A stretch of 64,000 bases of DNA, taken from assembly GCF_002953255.1 (NCBI RefSeq), contig NZ_CP026498.1, positions 1,969,291-2,033,290 of the forward strand. Reading direction: 5' to 3'. Under the pieces are notes generated by a model. The model saw only the letters and a program-made list of their open reading frames with translations, was not told where the DNA came from and searched no databases. Below are positions 35,864-44,659 of the stretch, piece by piece (within the stretch, counting starts at the first letter, position 1; every line of letters starts with the position of its first letter). Source of the stretch: Streptomyces sp. CB01881. Its GTDB lineage: Bacteria; Actinomycetota; Actinomycetes; Streptomycetales; Streptomycetaceae. Position numbers and translations under genes: made by a program.

Positions 35864-35889
35864 TTGACAGAGGACTGGTCTAGTCCAAC
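35864..35889 (+). promoter_or_regulatory. Chitinase promoter with DasR-type dre site
   Basis: TTGACA at 35864-35869 is a good -35 box. ACTGGTCTAGTCCAAC at 35874-35889 matches the DasR consensus ACTGGTCTAGACCACT at 13 of 16 positions. DasR is the GntR-type repressor of chitin and N-acetylglucosamine genes in streptomycetes. The site lies between the -35 and -10 positions, so binding would block RNA polymerase. Downstream is a GH18 chitinase, the expected target. Confidence 0.8.
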
Positions 35890-36202
35890 CATAAGCATGT
35901 CGATCCGACCGGGATGCACTGTGGGGGTGTGACCACCGGCGGCTGAGGCACTGCCCTGCCCTGTTCCGCCCCGCCCCCGACCGCACCGTTCCGCATGCCC
36001 GCACACCGGCATGCCCGTTCCGCCGCGGCTCCCGCACGCCCCCACCCCCCGCAAGTCCGCAGGCCTGCAGGCCTGCGAGGTGCAACTCCGCAACGCCTCC
36101 ATCCAGCAAGGCCGTTACCGAGCAAGACCGCACCTCCGCATTCCCGCAGCACCGCTCAGTACTTCACCAACGTCCTGCCCCACCACGTCTGTTGGAGAAT
36201 CC

Positions 36203-37945
36203 ATGCGTCTACGCAGAACGATCCAGGCCGCCCTGACCGCCTGTGCCACGCTGGTCGCGTCGGCCGGGCTGGTCGCCGCCGGGACGGGCCCGGCCGAGGC
36301 CGCGACCCCGCTGCCGAGCCGGGTGTTCGCCCCGTACTTCGAGTCCTGGACCGGCCAGAGCCCGGCGGCGCTGGCCGCGCAGTCCGGCGCCAAGCACCTG
36401 ACGATGGCGTTCCTGCAGACCGCCACCAAGGGCTCGTGCACGCCGTACTGGAACGGCGACACCGGACTGCCGGTCGCCTCGTCCTCGTTCGGCGCCGACA
36501 TCACCACCATCCGGGCGAACGGCGGCGACGTGATCCCGTCCTTCGGCGGCTACACCGCCGACAACACCGGCACCGAACTCGCCGACAGCTGCACGGACGT
36601 GAACCAGATCGCGGCCGCCTTCGAGAACGTCATCACCACCTACGACATCAGCCGGATCGACCTCGACATCGAGGACAACTCGCTGACCAACACCGCCGGC
36701 ATCGACCGCCGCAACAAGGCGATCAAGCTGGTGCAGGACTGGGCGGCCGCCAACGGCCGTTCGGTCCAGTTCTCCTACACGCTGCCGACCACCACCAGTG
36801 GCCTCGCCTCCAGCGGCCTGGCGGTGCTGAAGAACGCGGTCGGCAACAACGCCCGGATCGACGTCGTCAACATGATGACCTTCGACTACTACGACAACGC
36901 CGCCCACGACATGGCCGCCGACACCCAGACCTCGGCGACCGGGCTCTACAACCAGCTGGCCAAGCTCTACCCGGCCAAGACCCCCGCCCAGCTGTGGGGT
37001 TCGATCGGCATCACCGAGATGGTCGGCATCGACGACTTCGGCGCGGCCGAGACCTTCACCGTCGCCAACGCCACCACCGTCTACAACTGGGCGGTCTCGA
37101 AGGGCATCAACACGCTCTCCTTCTGGGCCCTCCAACGTGACAACGGCGGCTGCCCGGGCACCGGCGGGCGGGACGACTGCTCGGGGATCAGCCAGGGCAC
37201 CTGGGACTTCACCCACATCTTCGCGCCCTTCACCAGCAGCACCCCGGTGGGCAACGACTTCTCGGTCGCCGTGAACCCGAACTCCGGTACCGTCACCGCC
37301 GGTTCCTCCACCAGCACGACCGTCTCCACCGCCGTGACGGCCGGTTCCGCGCAGAGCGTCAACCTCACCGTCACCGGCGCCCCCGCCGGCGTCACCGCCA
37401 CCGTCACCCCCGGCAGCGTCACCGCCGGCAACACCGCCACCCTCAACATCACCACCACCAGCGCCACCACGCCCGGCACCTACCCGCTGACCGTCACCGG
37501 CAGCGCCGCGTCCGGCACTCACACCGGCACCTACAACCTGACGGTCACCGGGGTCACCCCGCCCGGCGGCCTGGTCAACGGCGGCCTGGAGACCGGCGGC
37601 CTCGCCCCCTGGACCTGCCAGAGCGGCGGCGCGGTGGTCTCCACCCCGGCCCACTCCGGCTCCTACGCCCTCCAGGCGGCGGCCGGCGCCGGCCAGACCG
37701 GCCAGTGCTCGCAGACCGTGACGCTCCAGCCCAACACCTCGTACACGCTGAGCGGCTGGGTCCAGGGCAGCTACGCCTACCTCGGCGTGAGCGGCGGCGC
37801 CACCGCCAGCACCTGGACGAACGCCTCCGGCTGGACCAGGCTGAGCGTCCCGTTCACCACCGGTGCCTCCGGCACCGTCACGGTGCACCTGCACGGCTGG
37901 TACGGCCAGGGCAACGTCTACGGCGACGACTTCGCCATCGCCTGA
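36203..37945 (+). CDS. Secreted GH18 chitinase with Ig-like linker and C-terminal carbohydrate-binding module
   Basis: A 580-residue exported chitinase. The signal peptide ends near AEA (residues 31-33). The GH18 catalytic domain (about 40-345) has the active-site DxDxE as DLDIE (153-157) and the tryptophan-rich LSFWALQRDNGGCPG near its end. An Ig-like linker of about 95 residues is Thr/Val-rich (PNSGTVTAGSSTSTTVST). A C-terminal CBM4/9-like module follows (LVNGGLETGGLAPWTCQSGG ... GWYGQGNVYGDDFAIA). The ATG at 36203 has GGAG upstream. Regulation by DasR is inferred from the dre site 314 bp upstream. Confidence 0.95.
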   Translation: MRLRRTIQAALTACATLVASAGLVAAGTGPAEAATPLPSRVFAPYFESWTGQSPAALAAQSGAKHLTMAFLQTATKGSCTPYWNGDTGLPVASSSFGADITTIRANGGDVIPSFGGYTADNTGTELADSCTDVNQIAAAFENVITTYDISRIDLDIEDNSLTNTAGIDRRNKAIKLVQDWAAANGRSVQFSYTLPTTTSGLASSGLAVLKNAVGNNARIDVVNMMTFDYYDNAAHDMAADTQTSATGLYNQLAKLYPAKTPAQLWGSIGITEMVGIDDFGAAETFTVANATTVYNWAVSKGINTLSFWALQRDNGGCPGTGGRDDCSGISQGTWDFTHIFAPFTSSTPVGNDFSVAVNPNSGTVTAGSSTSTTVSTAVTAGSAQSVNLTVTGAPAGVTATVTPGSVTAGNTATLNITTTSATTPGTYPLTVTGSAASGTHTGTYNLTVTGVTPPGGLVNGGLETGGLAPWTCQSGGAVVSTPAHSGSYALQAAAGAGQTGQCSQTVTLQPNTSYTLSGWVQGSYAYLGVSGGATASTWTNASGWTRLSVPFTTGASGTVTVHLHGWYGQGNVYGDDFAIA

Positions 37946-37991
37946 CCCGCCTGACCCGCCTGACCCGCCTGACCCGCCTGACCCGCCTGAC
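37941..37991. repeat. 9-bp tandem repeat CCTGACCCG starting at the chitinase stop
   Basis: Five perfect 9-bp units and a sixth partial unit begin exactly at the last codons of the chitinase gene. Each unit carries TGA in the chitinase frame, so the stop codon is repeated six times in frame. Confidence 0.9.
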
Positions 37992-38043
37992 AGCATCCTG
38001 CCCGACCCGGCAGGCCGCGCCCGGCGCGCAGTAGCCGACCACC

Positions 38044-38086
38044 CCGCCGGGGGTGCCGCGACCACCCGTCGCGGCACCCCCGGCGG
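38044..38086. terminator. Perfect 19-bp hairpin terminator between chitinase and MFS gene
   Basis: Arms at 38044-38062 and 38068-38086 pair without mismatch around a 5-nt loop (CACCC). The arm begins CCGCCGGGGGTGCCGCGAC. It lies between convergent genes and probably terminates both. Confidence 0.9.
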
Positions 38087-38118
38087 CACGTTCTGCGGGA
38101 GGGGGTGAGCGGCCCGGG

Positions 38119-39414
38119 TCAGCCCGCCGCCGCGGCATCCGCGGCGTCCGGCGCCGGCCCGCGGCCGCAGAGCGCGAGGTAGCAGACGGCGGCGAGGACC
38201 GCGCAGACGAGGACGACGGTGGCGAGCAGGACCGCCGAGGGCGAGCCGCCGAGGCTGCTGAGCGGGGCGACGACGGCGCCGCAGACGAAGTTGCCGGTGC
38301 CGAGGAGGGCCGAGGCGGAGCCGGCGGCCTGCGGCGGGACGAGGCTCAGGGCCTGGGCGGCGGTGTTCGGGAGGATCACGCCGAGGCTGCCCATCAGCAC
38401 GAACAGGGCCGAGCAGACCCCGGGCAGGCCGAAGTCCCAGACGGCGGTGACCAGGAGCAGCGCCACCCCGGCGACGATCGCCGCACCGAGCCCGGCGAGC
38501 ATCAGCGCGCCAGGGGTGAAGCGCCGGGCGAGCACGCGGCCGTTCAGCTGGGTGACGGCGACGATGGCCAGCGAGTTGACGCCGAAGAGCAGGCTGTAGG
38601 TCTGCGGCGAGACGTGGTAGACGTGCTGGAGCACCACCGAGGAGCCGCTGATGTAGCCGAACAGCGAGCCGAAGGCAAAGGCGCTCGTCAGGACGAGGCC
38701 GAGGAACGGCAGGTTGCCCAGCAGGCCGCCCATGGTGCGCAGGGTGCCGGCGAGCCCGCCGCGGTGGCGGTCGGCGGGCGGCAGGGTCTCGCGCAGGGCG
38801 GCGAAGGCGATCAGGGTGAGCAGCAGGCCGAGGGCGGTGAGAGCGCCGAAGGTGCCGCGCCAGGAGGTCACGCGGAGCAGCTGCGCGCCGACGAGCGGGG
38901 CGAGGATCGGGGCGAGGCCGGAGATCAGGCTGACCGAGGCGAGGAAGCGGAGCATCGCGATGCCCTGGAAGCGGTCCCGGGCGACCGCGCGGCCGATGAC
39001 CAGGCCCGCCGCCCCGGCGGCGCCCTGGACGAACCGGGCGGCGACCAGGACGGGCAGGGTGGGCGCGAACACGCAGACGACGCTGGCCACGGTGTAGACG
39101 ACGAGGCCGACGAGCAGCGGCGGACGGCGGCCGAAGCGGTCGCTGAGCGGTCCGAGGATCAGCTGCCCGGCGGCCACGCCGAACATCGAGAACGTGAGGG
39201 TCAGCTGGACGGCCGCCGGCTCGACGGCGAGGTCCCCGGCGATCGCGGGCAGGCCGGGCAGGTAGAGGTCGGTGGTGAGCGGTCCGAGGGCGACCAGGCC
39301 GCCGAGGACGGCCACGGTGGCGCGGCCGGGGGCGGTGCCGGTGCGGCCGGAGCCGGCGCGGGTGGTGGAGGCGGTCGACGTCTCGCCGGCGGGGCCGGCG
39401 GTCGGACCAGGCAT
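38119..39414 (-). CDS. Bcr/CflA-type MFS multidrug efflux transporter
   Basis: A 12-helix proton antiporter of 431 residues. The DHA1 Bcr/CflA features are GPLTTDLYLPGLPAIAGDL in TM1, GQLILGPLSDRFGRRPPLL (motif A), RFVQGAAGAAGLVIGRAVARD and SWRGTFGALTALGL. Members export bicyclomycin, chloramphenicol and related drugs. The ATG at 39414 has AGGAG upstream and is preferred to the GTG at 39426. It is monocistronic; the substrate is not predictable. Confidence 0.92.
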   Translation of the reverse strand: MPGPTAGPAGETSTASTTRAGSGRTGTAPGRATVAVLGGLVALGPLTTDLYLPGLPAIAGDLAVEPAAVQLTLTFSMFGVAAGQLILGPLSDRFGRRPPLLVGLVVYTVASVVCVFAPTLPVLVAARFVQGAAGAAGLVIGRAVARDRFQGIAMLRFLASVSLISGLAPILAPLVGAQLLRVTSWRGTFGALTALGLLLTLIAFAALRETLPPADRHRGGLAGTLRTMGGLLGNLPFLGLVLTSAFAFGSLFGYISGSSVVLQHVYHVSPQTYSLLFGVNSLAIVAVTQLNGRVLARRFTPGALMLAGLGAAIVAGVALLLVTAVWDFGLPGVCSALFVLMGSLGVILPNTAAQALSLVPPQAAGSASALLGTGNFVCGAVVAPLSSLGGSPSAVLLATVVLVCAVLAAVCYLALCGRGPAPDAADAAAAG

Positions 39415-39576
39415 GGGGCTCCTCACGGGACGGTCGCTGGGTTGCTGCTCGCTCCGTCCTACCCCAGTGGGACCGGCCCGCGATACCCGGCCTTCGCCGC
39501 CCGGCCTTCGCGGCCCGGCCGGGCCACGCGCTCGGCCCGGGCCCGGTGCAGTGCCGGCCTCAGCACCCGGCCGGGG

Positions 39577-40059
39577 TCAGTGCTTGGCCGGCTGCCCCGC
39601 GCGCTGGGCGGCCTGGACGGCGGCGCCGTCCTGCCAGGCGTACAGCTGGTTGCCGGTCAGCGTGACGTTGTAGTGCCCGCAGCTGCCGGTGATCTTCGAG
39701 GCGACGCCCTCCGGGAACCACCCCGCCTTCAGGGTGGCCGGCACCGGGTGGGCGCTGCGGCCCGGCGTGGTGGTGGTGCAGCCCGCGGGCAGCCGGCCCT
39801 CCGCCAGGGTGGCGCGCAGCAGGCGGTCGTCGCCCGTGGTGGACCGCATGTACTGGACGGAGGACGCGTTGTCGGGCAGCCAGCCCGGCATCGTGTGCGC
39901 GCTCGCCTTGGCGGCGCTGCCGGTGGCGTAGGTGGCCTGCTCCTGGTGGCGGCCGTCGTACCACTCGGAGACCCGCGGGCCGACCGCCACGGCCGCGACG
40001 GCCACGACCATGCCCGTGCCCGCGATCCCGAGTGCGACCTTGCTCACGATGCCGTTCAT
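39577..40059 (-). CDS. Membrane-anchored hypothetical protein
   Basis: The 160-residue protein has one N-terminal membrane helix (VSKVALGIAGTGMVVAVAAVAV) and an extracytoplasmic domain. Two Cys (in PAGCTTTTPG and TGSCGHYNV) may form a disulfide; the HTMPGWLPDNASSVQYMRST segment is characteristic of a streptomycete family without known function. The ATG at 40059 is chosen because it starts just before the helix. I know no function. Confidence 0.75.
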   Translation of the reverse strand: MNGIVSKVALGIAGTGMVVAVAAVAVGPRVSEWYDGRHQEQATYATGSAAKASAHTMPGWLPDNASSVQYMRSTTGDDRLLRATLAEGRLPAGCTTTTPGRSAHPVPATLKAGWFPEGVASKITGSCGHYNVTLTGNQLYAWQDGAAVQAAQRAGQPAKH

Positions 40060-40310
40060 GCCCCGCCCTGCCCTCTCCTGTCCGGTGCCACCGCTGCCGG
40101 TGTCCGCCGTCTGACGCGTTTGCGACGCCCGGTCTCCCGGGGTCACTCCATCCTGACCCGTCGTGGGCTGCCGGGGCGTCACCTGGAGGTCGCGGCCGTT
40201 CCTCCGACCGCAGGGGTACGGTCTCCACCTTCAGGGGGACACGCGGCTCCCCCCGCCTCAGGGTTCGCCGGCCCGGGCGGGGCCCCCGACAGCCCCTGTG
40301 ACCAGCGCTT

Positions 40311-41189
40311 TCAGACGCCTGCCGGGACGGGTCGGGCGACCGGGAACGGGCGGCCGTCCAGAGTCCAGTGCGGGTCGATGGGCCGTCCGAGGGCCGCGTA
40401 CACCTGGGCTGCGACGTCCGGGTGGCGGATCTCGCCGGCCGGTGGGGCGGCGGGGATGCCGGGGCCGGCGCAGGCCACCCAGGCGGTGCGCTCCTCGGGC
40501 GTGCGGCCGCCGTGGCCGCCCCCGTCGACGTGGCCGTGGTCGGTGACGACGATGACCGTCCACGCCTCGTCGGCGTGGCCGGCCCGGGCCCGGACGGCGT
40601 CGAGCAGCCGCCCGAGGCGCTGGTCGGCGGCGCGCATGGCGGCCCGGTACTCCTCGCCGCAGCCGAGGAAGTGGGCGGTCTCGTCGACGGCGCCGAGGTA
40701 GACGAAGGACGCCTCCGGGTCGGCGGTGGACAGGACGTGCACGGCCTCCCGGGTGACCTCCTCGTCCACGGCCTCCCAGGCCTCGGGGCTGTCCTCGGCG
40801 GGGGCGACGTAGGAGAGGCGGCCGGGGGCGCGGAACAGCGGGCCGCCGGACTCGTTGATCACCAGCGGGTCCCAGCCCGCGGCGACGAAGGTGCGCCGGC
40901 GGTCCTGCCGGGCGAGGCGGGTGGCGAAGTCGGGGAAGACGTCGAGCCGGTTGCCGGCCAGGTGGTTGCCCCAGACGCCGTGCTTGGCGGGCTCGACACC
41001 GGTGACGATGGTGGCCCAGCAGGGTCCGGACATGGTGGGCGTGGACTCCGCCACGGTGACGGGCGCCAGGAACCCGGCCTCGGCCACCTCCGCGAGCCTC
41101 GGCATCGGGACCTGCTCCAGCAGGTCGTACCGGACGCCGTCGATCCCGACGACGAGGACACGGGATCGGGGCGGCGGAGCTGTGGCCAT
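40311..41189 (-). CDS. Alkaline phosphatase-superfamily nucleotide pyrophosphatase/phosphodiesterase
   Basis: The 292-residue enzyme has the two-metal site of the superfamily: VLVVGIDGVRYDLL with the first Asp, the nucleophile Thr in ESTPTMSGPCWATIVTG (about residue 50), YLGAVDETAHFLG with Asp and His, and VTDHGHVDGGGHGG with Asp and two His. It resembles phosphodiesterases of the ENPP type more than classic alkaline phosphatase. No signal peptide is seen, so action is cytoplasmic. The ATG at 41189 has AAAGGA upstream. Confidence 0.9.
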   Translation of the reverse strand: MATAPPPRSRVLVVGIDGVRYDLLEQVPMPRLAEVAEAGFLAPVTVAESTPTMSGPCWATIVTGVEPAKHGVWGNHLAGNRLDVFPDFATRLARQDRRRTFVAAGWDPLVINESGGPLFRAPGRLSYVAPAEDSPEAWEAVDEEVTREAVHVLSTADPEASFVYLGAVDETAHFLGCGEEYRAAMRAADQRLGRLLDAVRARAGHADEAWTVIVVTDHGHVDGGGHGGRTPEERTAWVACAGPGIPAAPPAGEIRHPDVAAQVYAALGRPIDPHWTLDGRPFPVARPVPAGV

Positions 41190-41364
41190 GGTGAGGGGGT
41201 TCCTTTCGCGGTGCGCCCGGCCGCGCCCCGCAGGCGCCGCCGACCGCGACATGCTGCACCGCCCGGGGTACCGGTTGGTGTCCCCGGATGGAACGGGGGA
41301 TGTCCGGCCGGTGGCAGGGGCCTGCCGGGCGGCGGGAGGACGGCGGGAGGCCGGCCGGGGCCCG

Positions 41365-42216
41365 TCAGCCGGCGGTGCGGACGAACCGGCGGTCGGCCGG
41401 GCGCAGCGCCGCGGCCGGGCCGGCGGCGCGCAGGACCACGTCCAGTACGCGGGCCGGATCGGCCGCGTAGCAGTGGGCGAACCACGGCAGGTTCGCCTCG
41501 ACGACGGCCCAGCGCGCGACCGGGTCGTAGGGGTCGAGCAGGGGGCCGACGTCGAGGGCGACGGCGCTGGGCAGGCTCGCACCGGCGGCGGCCAGCAGCC
41601 GGCCGGCGAAGGCGGCGGCCCCGGGGGTGAGCGGGCCGGGGTCGAGCCGGCCGAAGCGGGCGTAGCGGCTGCCGGTGACGACCTCGCCGTCGAGGACGAA
41701 GAGCCGGTACTCGGTGCCGAACGTCACCGGGTCGCTCACCAGCACCGGGGTGTCGGGGCCGATCCGCTCGCCGTGGCGCGGCAGGCGGGAGCCGTCGGGA
41801 TAGACGGCCGGCGGGAGGGACTTGTCGGCGGGCGGCTTCACGAAGGCGGGCCGGGTGAGCGTCCACGCCTCGGAGAGGGTGGTCAGCTCGATCCGGCGGC
41901 CGGTGAACTCCTCGGGCAGTCCGGGCAGCCAGTCGTCGGCGGGTTCGAGCAGGGCGAGGCCGAGCGGGCCGGCGACCCGGGCGGCGGCGAACGGGCCGCC
42001 GTACCAGTGGACGGGCCGCCCCGCCAGCCGGTCGACGGTGGCCGGGCCGGCGAGGACCGCGGTCTCCAGGCCGCGGGCGGCGGCGGCCTCGGCGAGCAGC
42101 ACGGTGGTGCTCGTCGCCTGGGCCGAGGTGAGCAGCACGGGCGCACCGCCCTCCCGCACACCGCCCTCCCCCGCGCCGTCCGTCACGGCGCCGTCCGCCA
42201 CGGCACGGGCGCTCAC
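41365..42216 (-). CDS. ATP-grasp domain-containing protein
   Basis: The 283-residue protein has an ATP-grasp-like fold. It shows FVKPPADKSLPP (nucleotide-binding Lys), VSDPVTFGTEYRLFVLDGEVV and VALDVGPLLD...WAVVEANLPWFAH, with Asp, Glu and Asn metal ligands. An N-terminal domain precedes them (APVLLTSAQATSTTVLLAEAAAARG). The GTG at 42216 overlaps the upstream stop (GTGA), so it is coupled to the small protein gene 42213-42587. The pair occurs together in streptomycetes; the ligated substrates are unknown. Confidence 0.82.
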   Translation of the reverse strand: MSARAVADGAVTDGAGEGGVREGGAPVLLTSAQATSTTVLLAEAAAARGLETAVLAGPATVDRLAGRPVHWYGGPFAAARVAGPLGLALLEPADDWLPGLPEEFTGRRIELTTLSEAWTLTRPAFVKPPADKSLPPAVYPDGSRLPRHGERIGPDTPVLVSDPVTFGTEYRLFVLDGEVVTGSRYARFGRLDPGPLTPGAAAFAGRLLAAAGASLPSAVALDVGPLLDPYDPVARWAVVEANLPWFAHCYAADPARVLDVVLRAAGPAAALRPADRRFVRTAG

Positions 42217-42587
42217 GGCACGGGCCGGAACTCGTGGACGACCTCGATGCGGCCGACGATGTGCCGGTTGAACTCGGGCAGCTCCTCGGCGGGCACCCAG
42301 AGTTCGAGGATGGTCCGGCCGCCGGCCTGCTGCACGGGGTAGCGGGCCAGGAAGGCGGTGTCCACCTCGAAGCAGGTGACGTAGCCGACGCCGGACGCGG
42401 GGACGTTCCAGTCGCGGGCGATCCGGATCGCGTAGTCCTCGTTGAGCACCGGGTAGAAGATCGGCTGGTCGGGCAGCCGGGGCGGCCAGGCGCGCCGGTC
42501 GGCGGCCTCGACCAGCGCCAACTCCTCCGGCCCGGTGGGCCGCCAGAGGGTCGTGGTCGGGGAGGTGGTGGGCGTCCGGCTGGTCAT
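42213..42587 (-). CDS. Conserved ADP-ribosylation/crystallin J1-type small protein
   Basis: The 124-residue protein reads LWRPTGPEELALVEAADRRAWPPRLP then FYPVLNEDYAIRIARDWN, and ends IVGRIEVVHEFRPVP. This family is often labelled ADP-ribosylation/crystallin J1 by similarity, but it lacks the Asp-rich DraG metal motifs. It is translationally coupled to the ATP-grasp gene. The function is unknown; it could be the binding partner or regulator of the ATP-grasp protein. Confidence 0.82.
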   Translation of the reverse strand: MTSRTPTTSPTTTLWRPTGPEELALVEAADRRAWPPRLPDQPIFYPVLNEDYAIRIARDWNVPASGVGYVTCFEVDTAFLARYPVQQAGGRTILELWVPAEELPEFNRHIVGRIEVVHEFRPVP

Positions 42588-42649
42588 GGGGGGCGACGGT
42601 AGCCGGGCCGGTGCCGGCCCGGCCACCGGTTTTCGGGGCGCACCGGCCG

Positions 42650-43840
42650 TCAGCGGTAGGCCGACTCGCCGGTGATGGCCTCGCCGAGGACGAGGGTGTG
42701 GATCTCGCTGGTGCCCTCGTACGTGAGCACCGACTCCAGGTTGTTGGCGTGCCGCAGCACCGGGTACTCGGTGGTGATGCCGTTGGCGCCGAGTACGGTG
42801 CGGGCGCTGCGGGCGATCTCCAGCGCGGCGCGCACGTTGTTGAGCTTGCCGAAGCTGATGTGGGCCGGGCGGGCCGCGCCCTCGTCCTTGAGCCGGCCGA
42901 TCCGCAGCGCGACCAGGTAGGCCTTCTCCACCTCCAGCATCATCTCGACCAGCTTCTGCTGGGTGAGCTGGAACCCGGCGATCGGGCGGTCGAACTGGAC
43001 GCGGCTCTTCGCGTAGTCCAGCGCGGCGGTGTAGCAGTCGCGGGCGGCGCCGACGGTGCCCCAGAGGATGCCGTAGCGGGCCTCGTTGAGGGAGGAGAGC
43101 GGTCCGCGCAGGCCGGTCACGCCGGGCAGGACGGCGTCGGCGGGCAGCACGACCTCGTCGAAGGACAGCTCGCTGGTGACCGAGGCGCGCAGCGAGAGCT
43201 TCCCGTGCACGTCGGTGGCCGTGAAGCCGGGGGTGCCTGGCTCCACGAGGAAGCCGCGGACGCCGTCCTCGGTCTGCGCCCAGACGACGGCGACGTCGGA
43301 GATGCTGCCGTTGGTGATCCACATCTTGGAGCCGGAGAGCACCCAGTCGGCGCCTTCGCCGGCGCCCTTGCGGCGGGCGCGGGTGCGCATGTTGGCCGGG
43401 TCGGAGCCGAAGTCGGGCTCGGTGAGGCCGAAGCAGCCGATGAGCTCGCCGGCGGCCATGCCGGGCAGCCAGCGCTGCTTCTGCTCCTCGGACCCGTAGG
43501 CGTGGATCGAGCGCATCGCCAGCGAGCCCTGGACGGAGACGAAGCTGCGCAGCCCGGAGTCGGCTGCCTCCAGTTCCATGCAGGCGACGCCGTAGGCGAC
43601 GGCGGTGGAGCCGGTGCAGCCGTAGCCGTCGAGGTGCATGCCGAGCACACCGAGGGCGCCCAGTTCGGGGGCGAGTTCGCGGGCCGGGAAGACACCGCGC
43701 TCGAACCAGTCGCCGAGGTGCGGGCGGATCCGCTCCTCGGTGAACTTCCTGACGGTGTCGCGGATCAGCCGCTCCTCGTCGGTGAGCAGGTCACCGACGG
43801 CGAGCAGGTCGGCCGGGTCGATCCGGTTCGGCTTCGCCAT
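42650..43840 (-). CDS. Acyl-CoA dehydrogenase, glutaryl-CoA dehydrogenase-like
   Basis: A 396-residue FAD flavoenzyme. It has the signature motifs CFGLTEPDFGSDP (FAD-binding loop), WITNGSISDVAVVWAQT, ARYGILWGTVGAA and the catalytic Glu region LTYEGTSEIHTL near residue 375. Closest in kind are glutaryl-CoA dehydrogenases (the NGITTEYPVLRHANNLESV stretch fits), which act in lysine and tryptophan catabolism with decarboxylation. The ATG at 43840 has AAGGAG upstream. Monocistronic; a role in short-chain acyl-CoA oxidation is certain only at family level. Confidence 0.9.
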   Translation of the reverse strand: MAKPNRIDPADLLAVGDLLTDEERLIRDTVRKFTEERIRPHLGDWFERGVFPARELAPELGALGVLGMHLDGYGCTGSTAVAYGVACMELEAADSGLRSFVSVQGSLAMRSIHAYGSEEQKQRWLPGMAAGELIGCFGLTEPDFGSDPANMRTRARRKGAGEGADWVLSGSKMWITNGSISDVAVVWAQTEDGVRGFLVEPGTPGFTATDVHGKLSLRASVTSELSFDEVVLPADAVLPGVTGLRGPLSSLNEARYGILWGTVGAARDCYTAALDYAKSRVQFDRPIAGFQLTQQKLVEMMLEVEKAYLVALRIGRLKDEGAARPAHISFGKLNNVRAALEIARSARTVLGANGITTEYPVLRHANNLESVLTYEGTSEIHTLVLGEAITGESAYR

Positions 43841-44009
43841 TGAAGCTCCTTGTCGTGCTTGTAGTCTCGGCGGTCACCGGTCCGGGCCGGTGGCGTCCGG
43901 GCCGGTCGGGGTGCCGCTCCGGGGCCGGCGGGGGTACCGGCCGTCGCGGGTACCGGCGAGTATTCCGCACGGGGCCCGGCTCCGGACGGTCCGAGGCGAG
44001 GGAGTGAGC

Positions 44010-44618
44010 ATGTACACAGTCGAGCTGTTGACGGCGGAGCAACTGGCGGACGCGTCGGGGCGGCTTGCCGGGCTGCTGGTGGACACCGTCGACGGCGGCG
44101 CCTCGCTCGGCTTCCTCGCCCCGCTCGACCACGACGCTGCGGCCGCCTGGTGGCGTTCGCTGGTCCCGGACGTCGCGGCCGGACGGCTGCTGCTCTGGGT
44201 GGCCCGCGCGGACGAGCACGGCGGGAACGGCACGGACGCCGGGGGCACCGGCACGGAGGACGCCGGGGGCGCGGGCCGGATCGCCGGGACGGTGCAGCTG
44301 CGTCCCGCGGCGCCCGCGAACGGCCGTCACCGCGGCGAGGTGGCCAAGCTGATGGTCGATCCGAGGGACCGCGGGCAGGGCCTGGCCGGCCGGCTGCTCG
44401 CCGCCCTGGAGTCGGCCGCCGCCCGGCGCGGCATCCGGCTGCTGGTGCTGGACACCGAGACGGACAGCCCCGCCGAGCGGATGTACGAGGCCGCGGGCTG
44501 GACCAGGGTCGGCACGGTGCCCGACTACGCGACCGACCCGGCGGGCGTCCCGCACCCGACCACCATCTTCTTCAAGGCGCCCGCCCCGGCGGTGCCTTCG
44601 CCCGTCTCGGTAGGATGA
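44010..44618 (+). CDS. GNAT-family N-acetyltransferase
   Basis: The 202-residue protein has the GNAT fold with acetyl-CoA loop VDPRDRGQGLAGRLLAALE (about residues 115-133), IRLLVLDTETDSPAERMYEAAGW and PTTIFFKA at the end. A Gly/Thr/Asp-rich loop of about 20 residues (GGNGTDAGGTGTEDAGG) interrupts the domain between strands 2 and 3. The ATG follows GGGAG. Divergent from the acyl-CoA dehydrogenase by 169 bp; the substrate is unknown. Confidence 0.9.
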   Translation: MYTVELLTAEQLADASGRLAGLLVDTVDGGASLGFLAPLDHDAAAAWWRSLVPDVAAGRLLLWVARADEHGGNGTDAGGTGTEDAGGAGRIAGTVQLRPAAPANGRHRGEVAKLMVDPRDRGQGLAGRLLAALESAAARRGIRLLVLDTETDSPAERMYEAAGWTRVGTVPDYATDPAGVPHPTTIFFKAPAPAVPSPVSVG

Positions 44619-44659
44619 CCGCTTCCGCAGGCTTCGGAAGCTGAACTGAGGGGTGGGGC

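Larger units (their letters stand above)
35412..36202. other. Divergent intergenic region with repeats and the chitinase promoter
   Basis: The 790-bp region holds a 15-bp triple repeat (35491-35535), a run of GGCTTCC units (about 35628-35650), the dre-type promoter (35864-35889) and an apparent 300-nt leader to the chitinase ATG. No gene is convincing. Confidence 0.6.

Noticed and set aside
36203..37945. Endo-beta-N-acetylglucosaminidase instead of chitinase
   Set aside because: The GH18 DLDIE motif fits both, but the dre site, the C-terminal carbohydrate module and the general layout match streptomycete chitinases better.
42213..42587. A true ADP-ribosylglycohydrolase
   Set aside because: The Asp-rich metal motifs of DraG-type enzymes are absent; the family label comes only from similarity.
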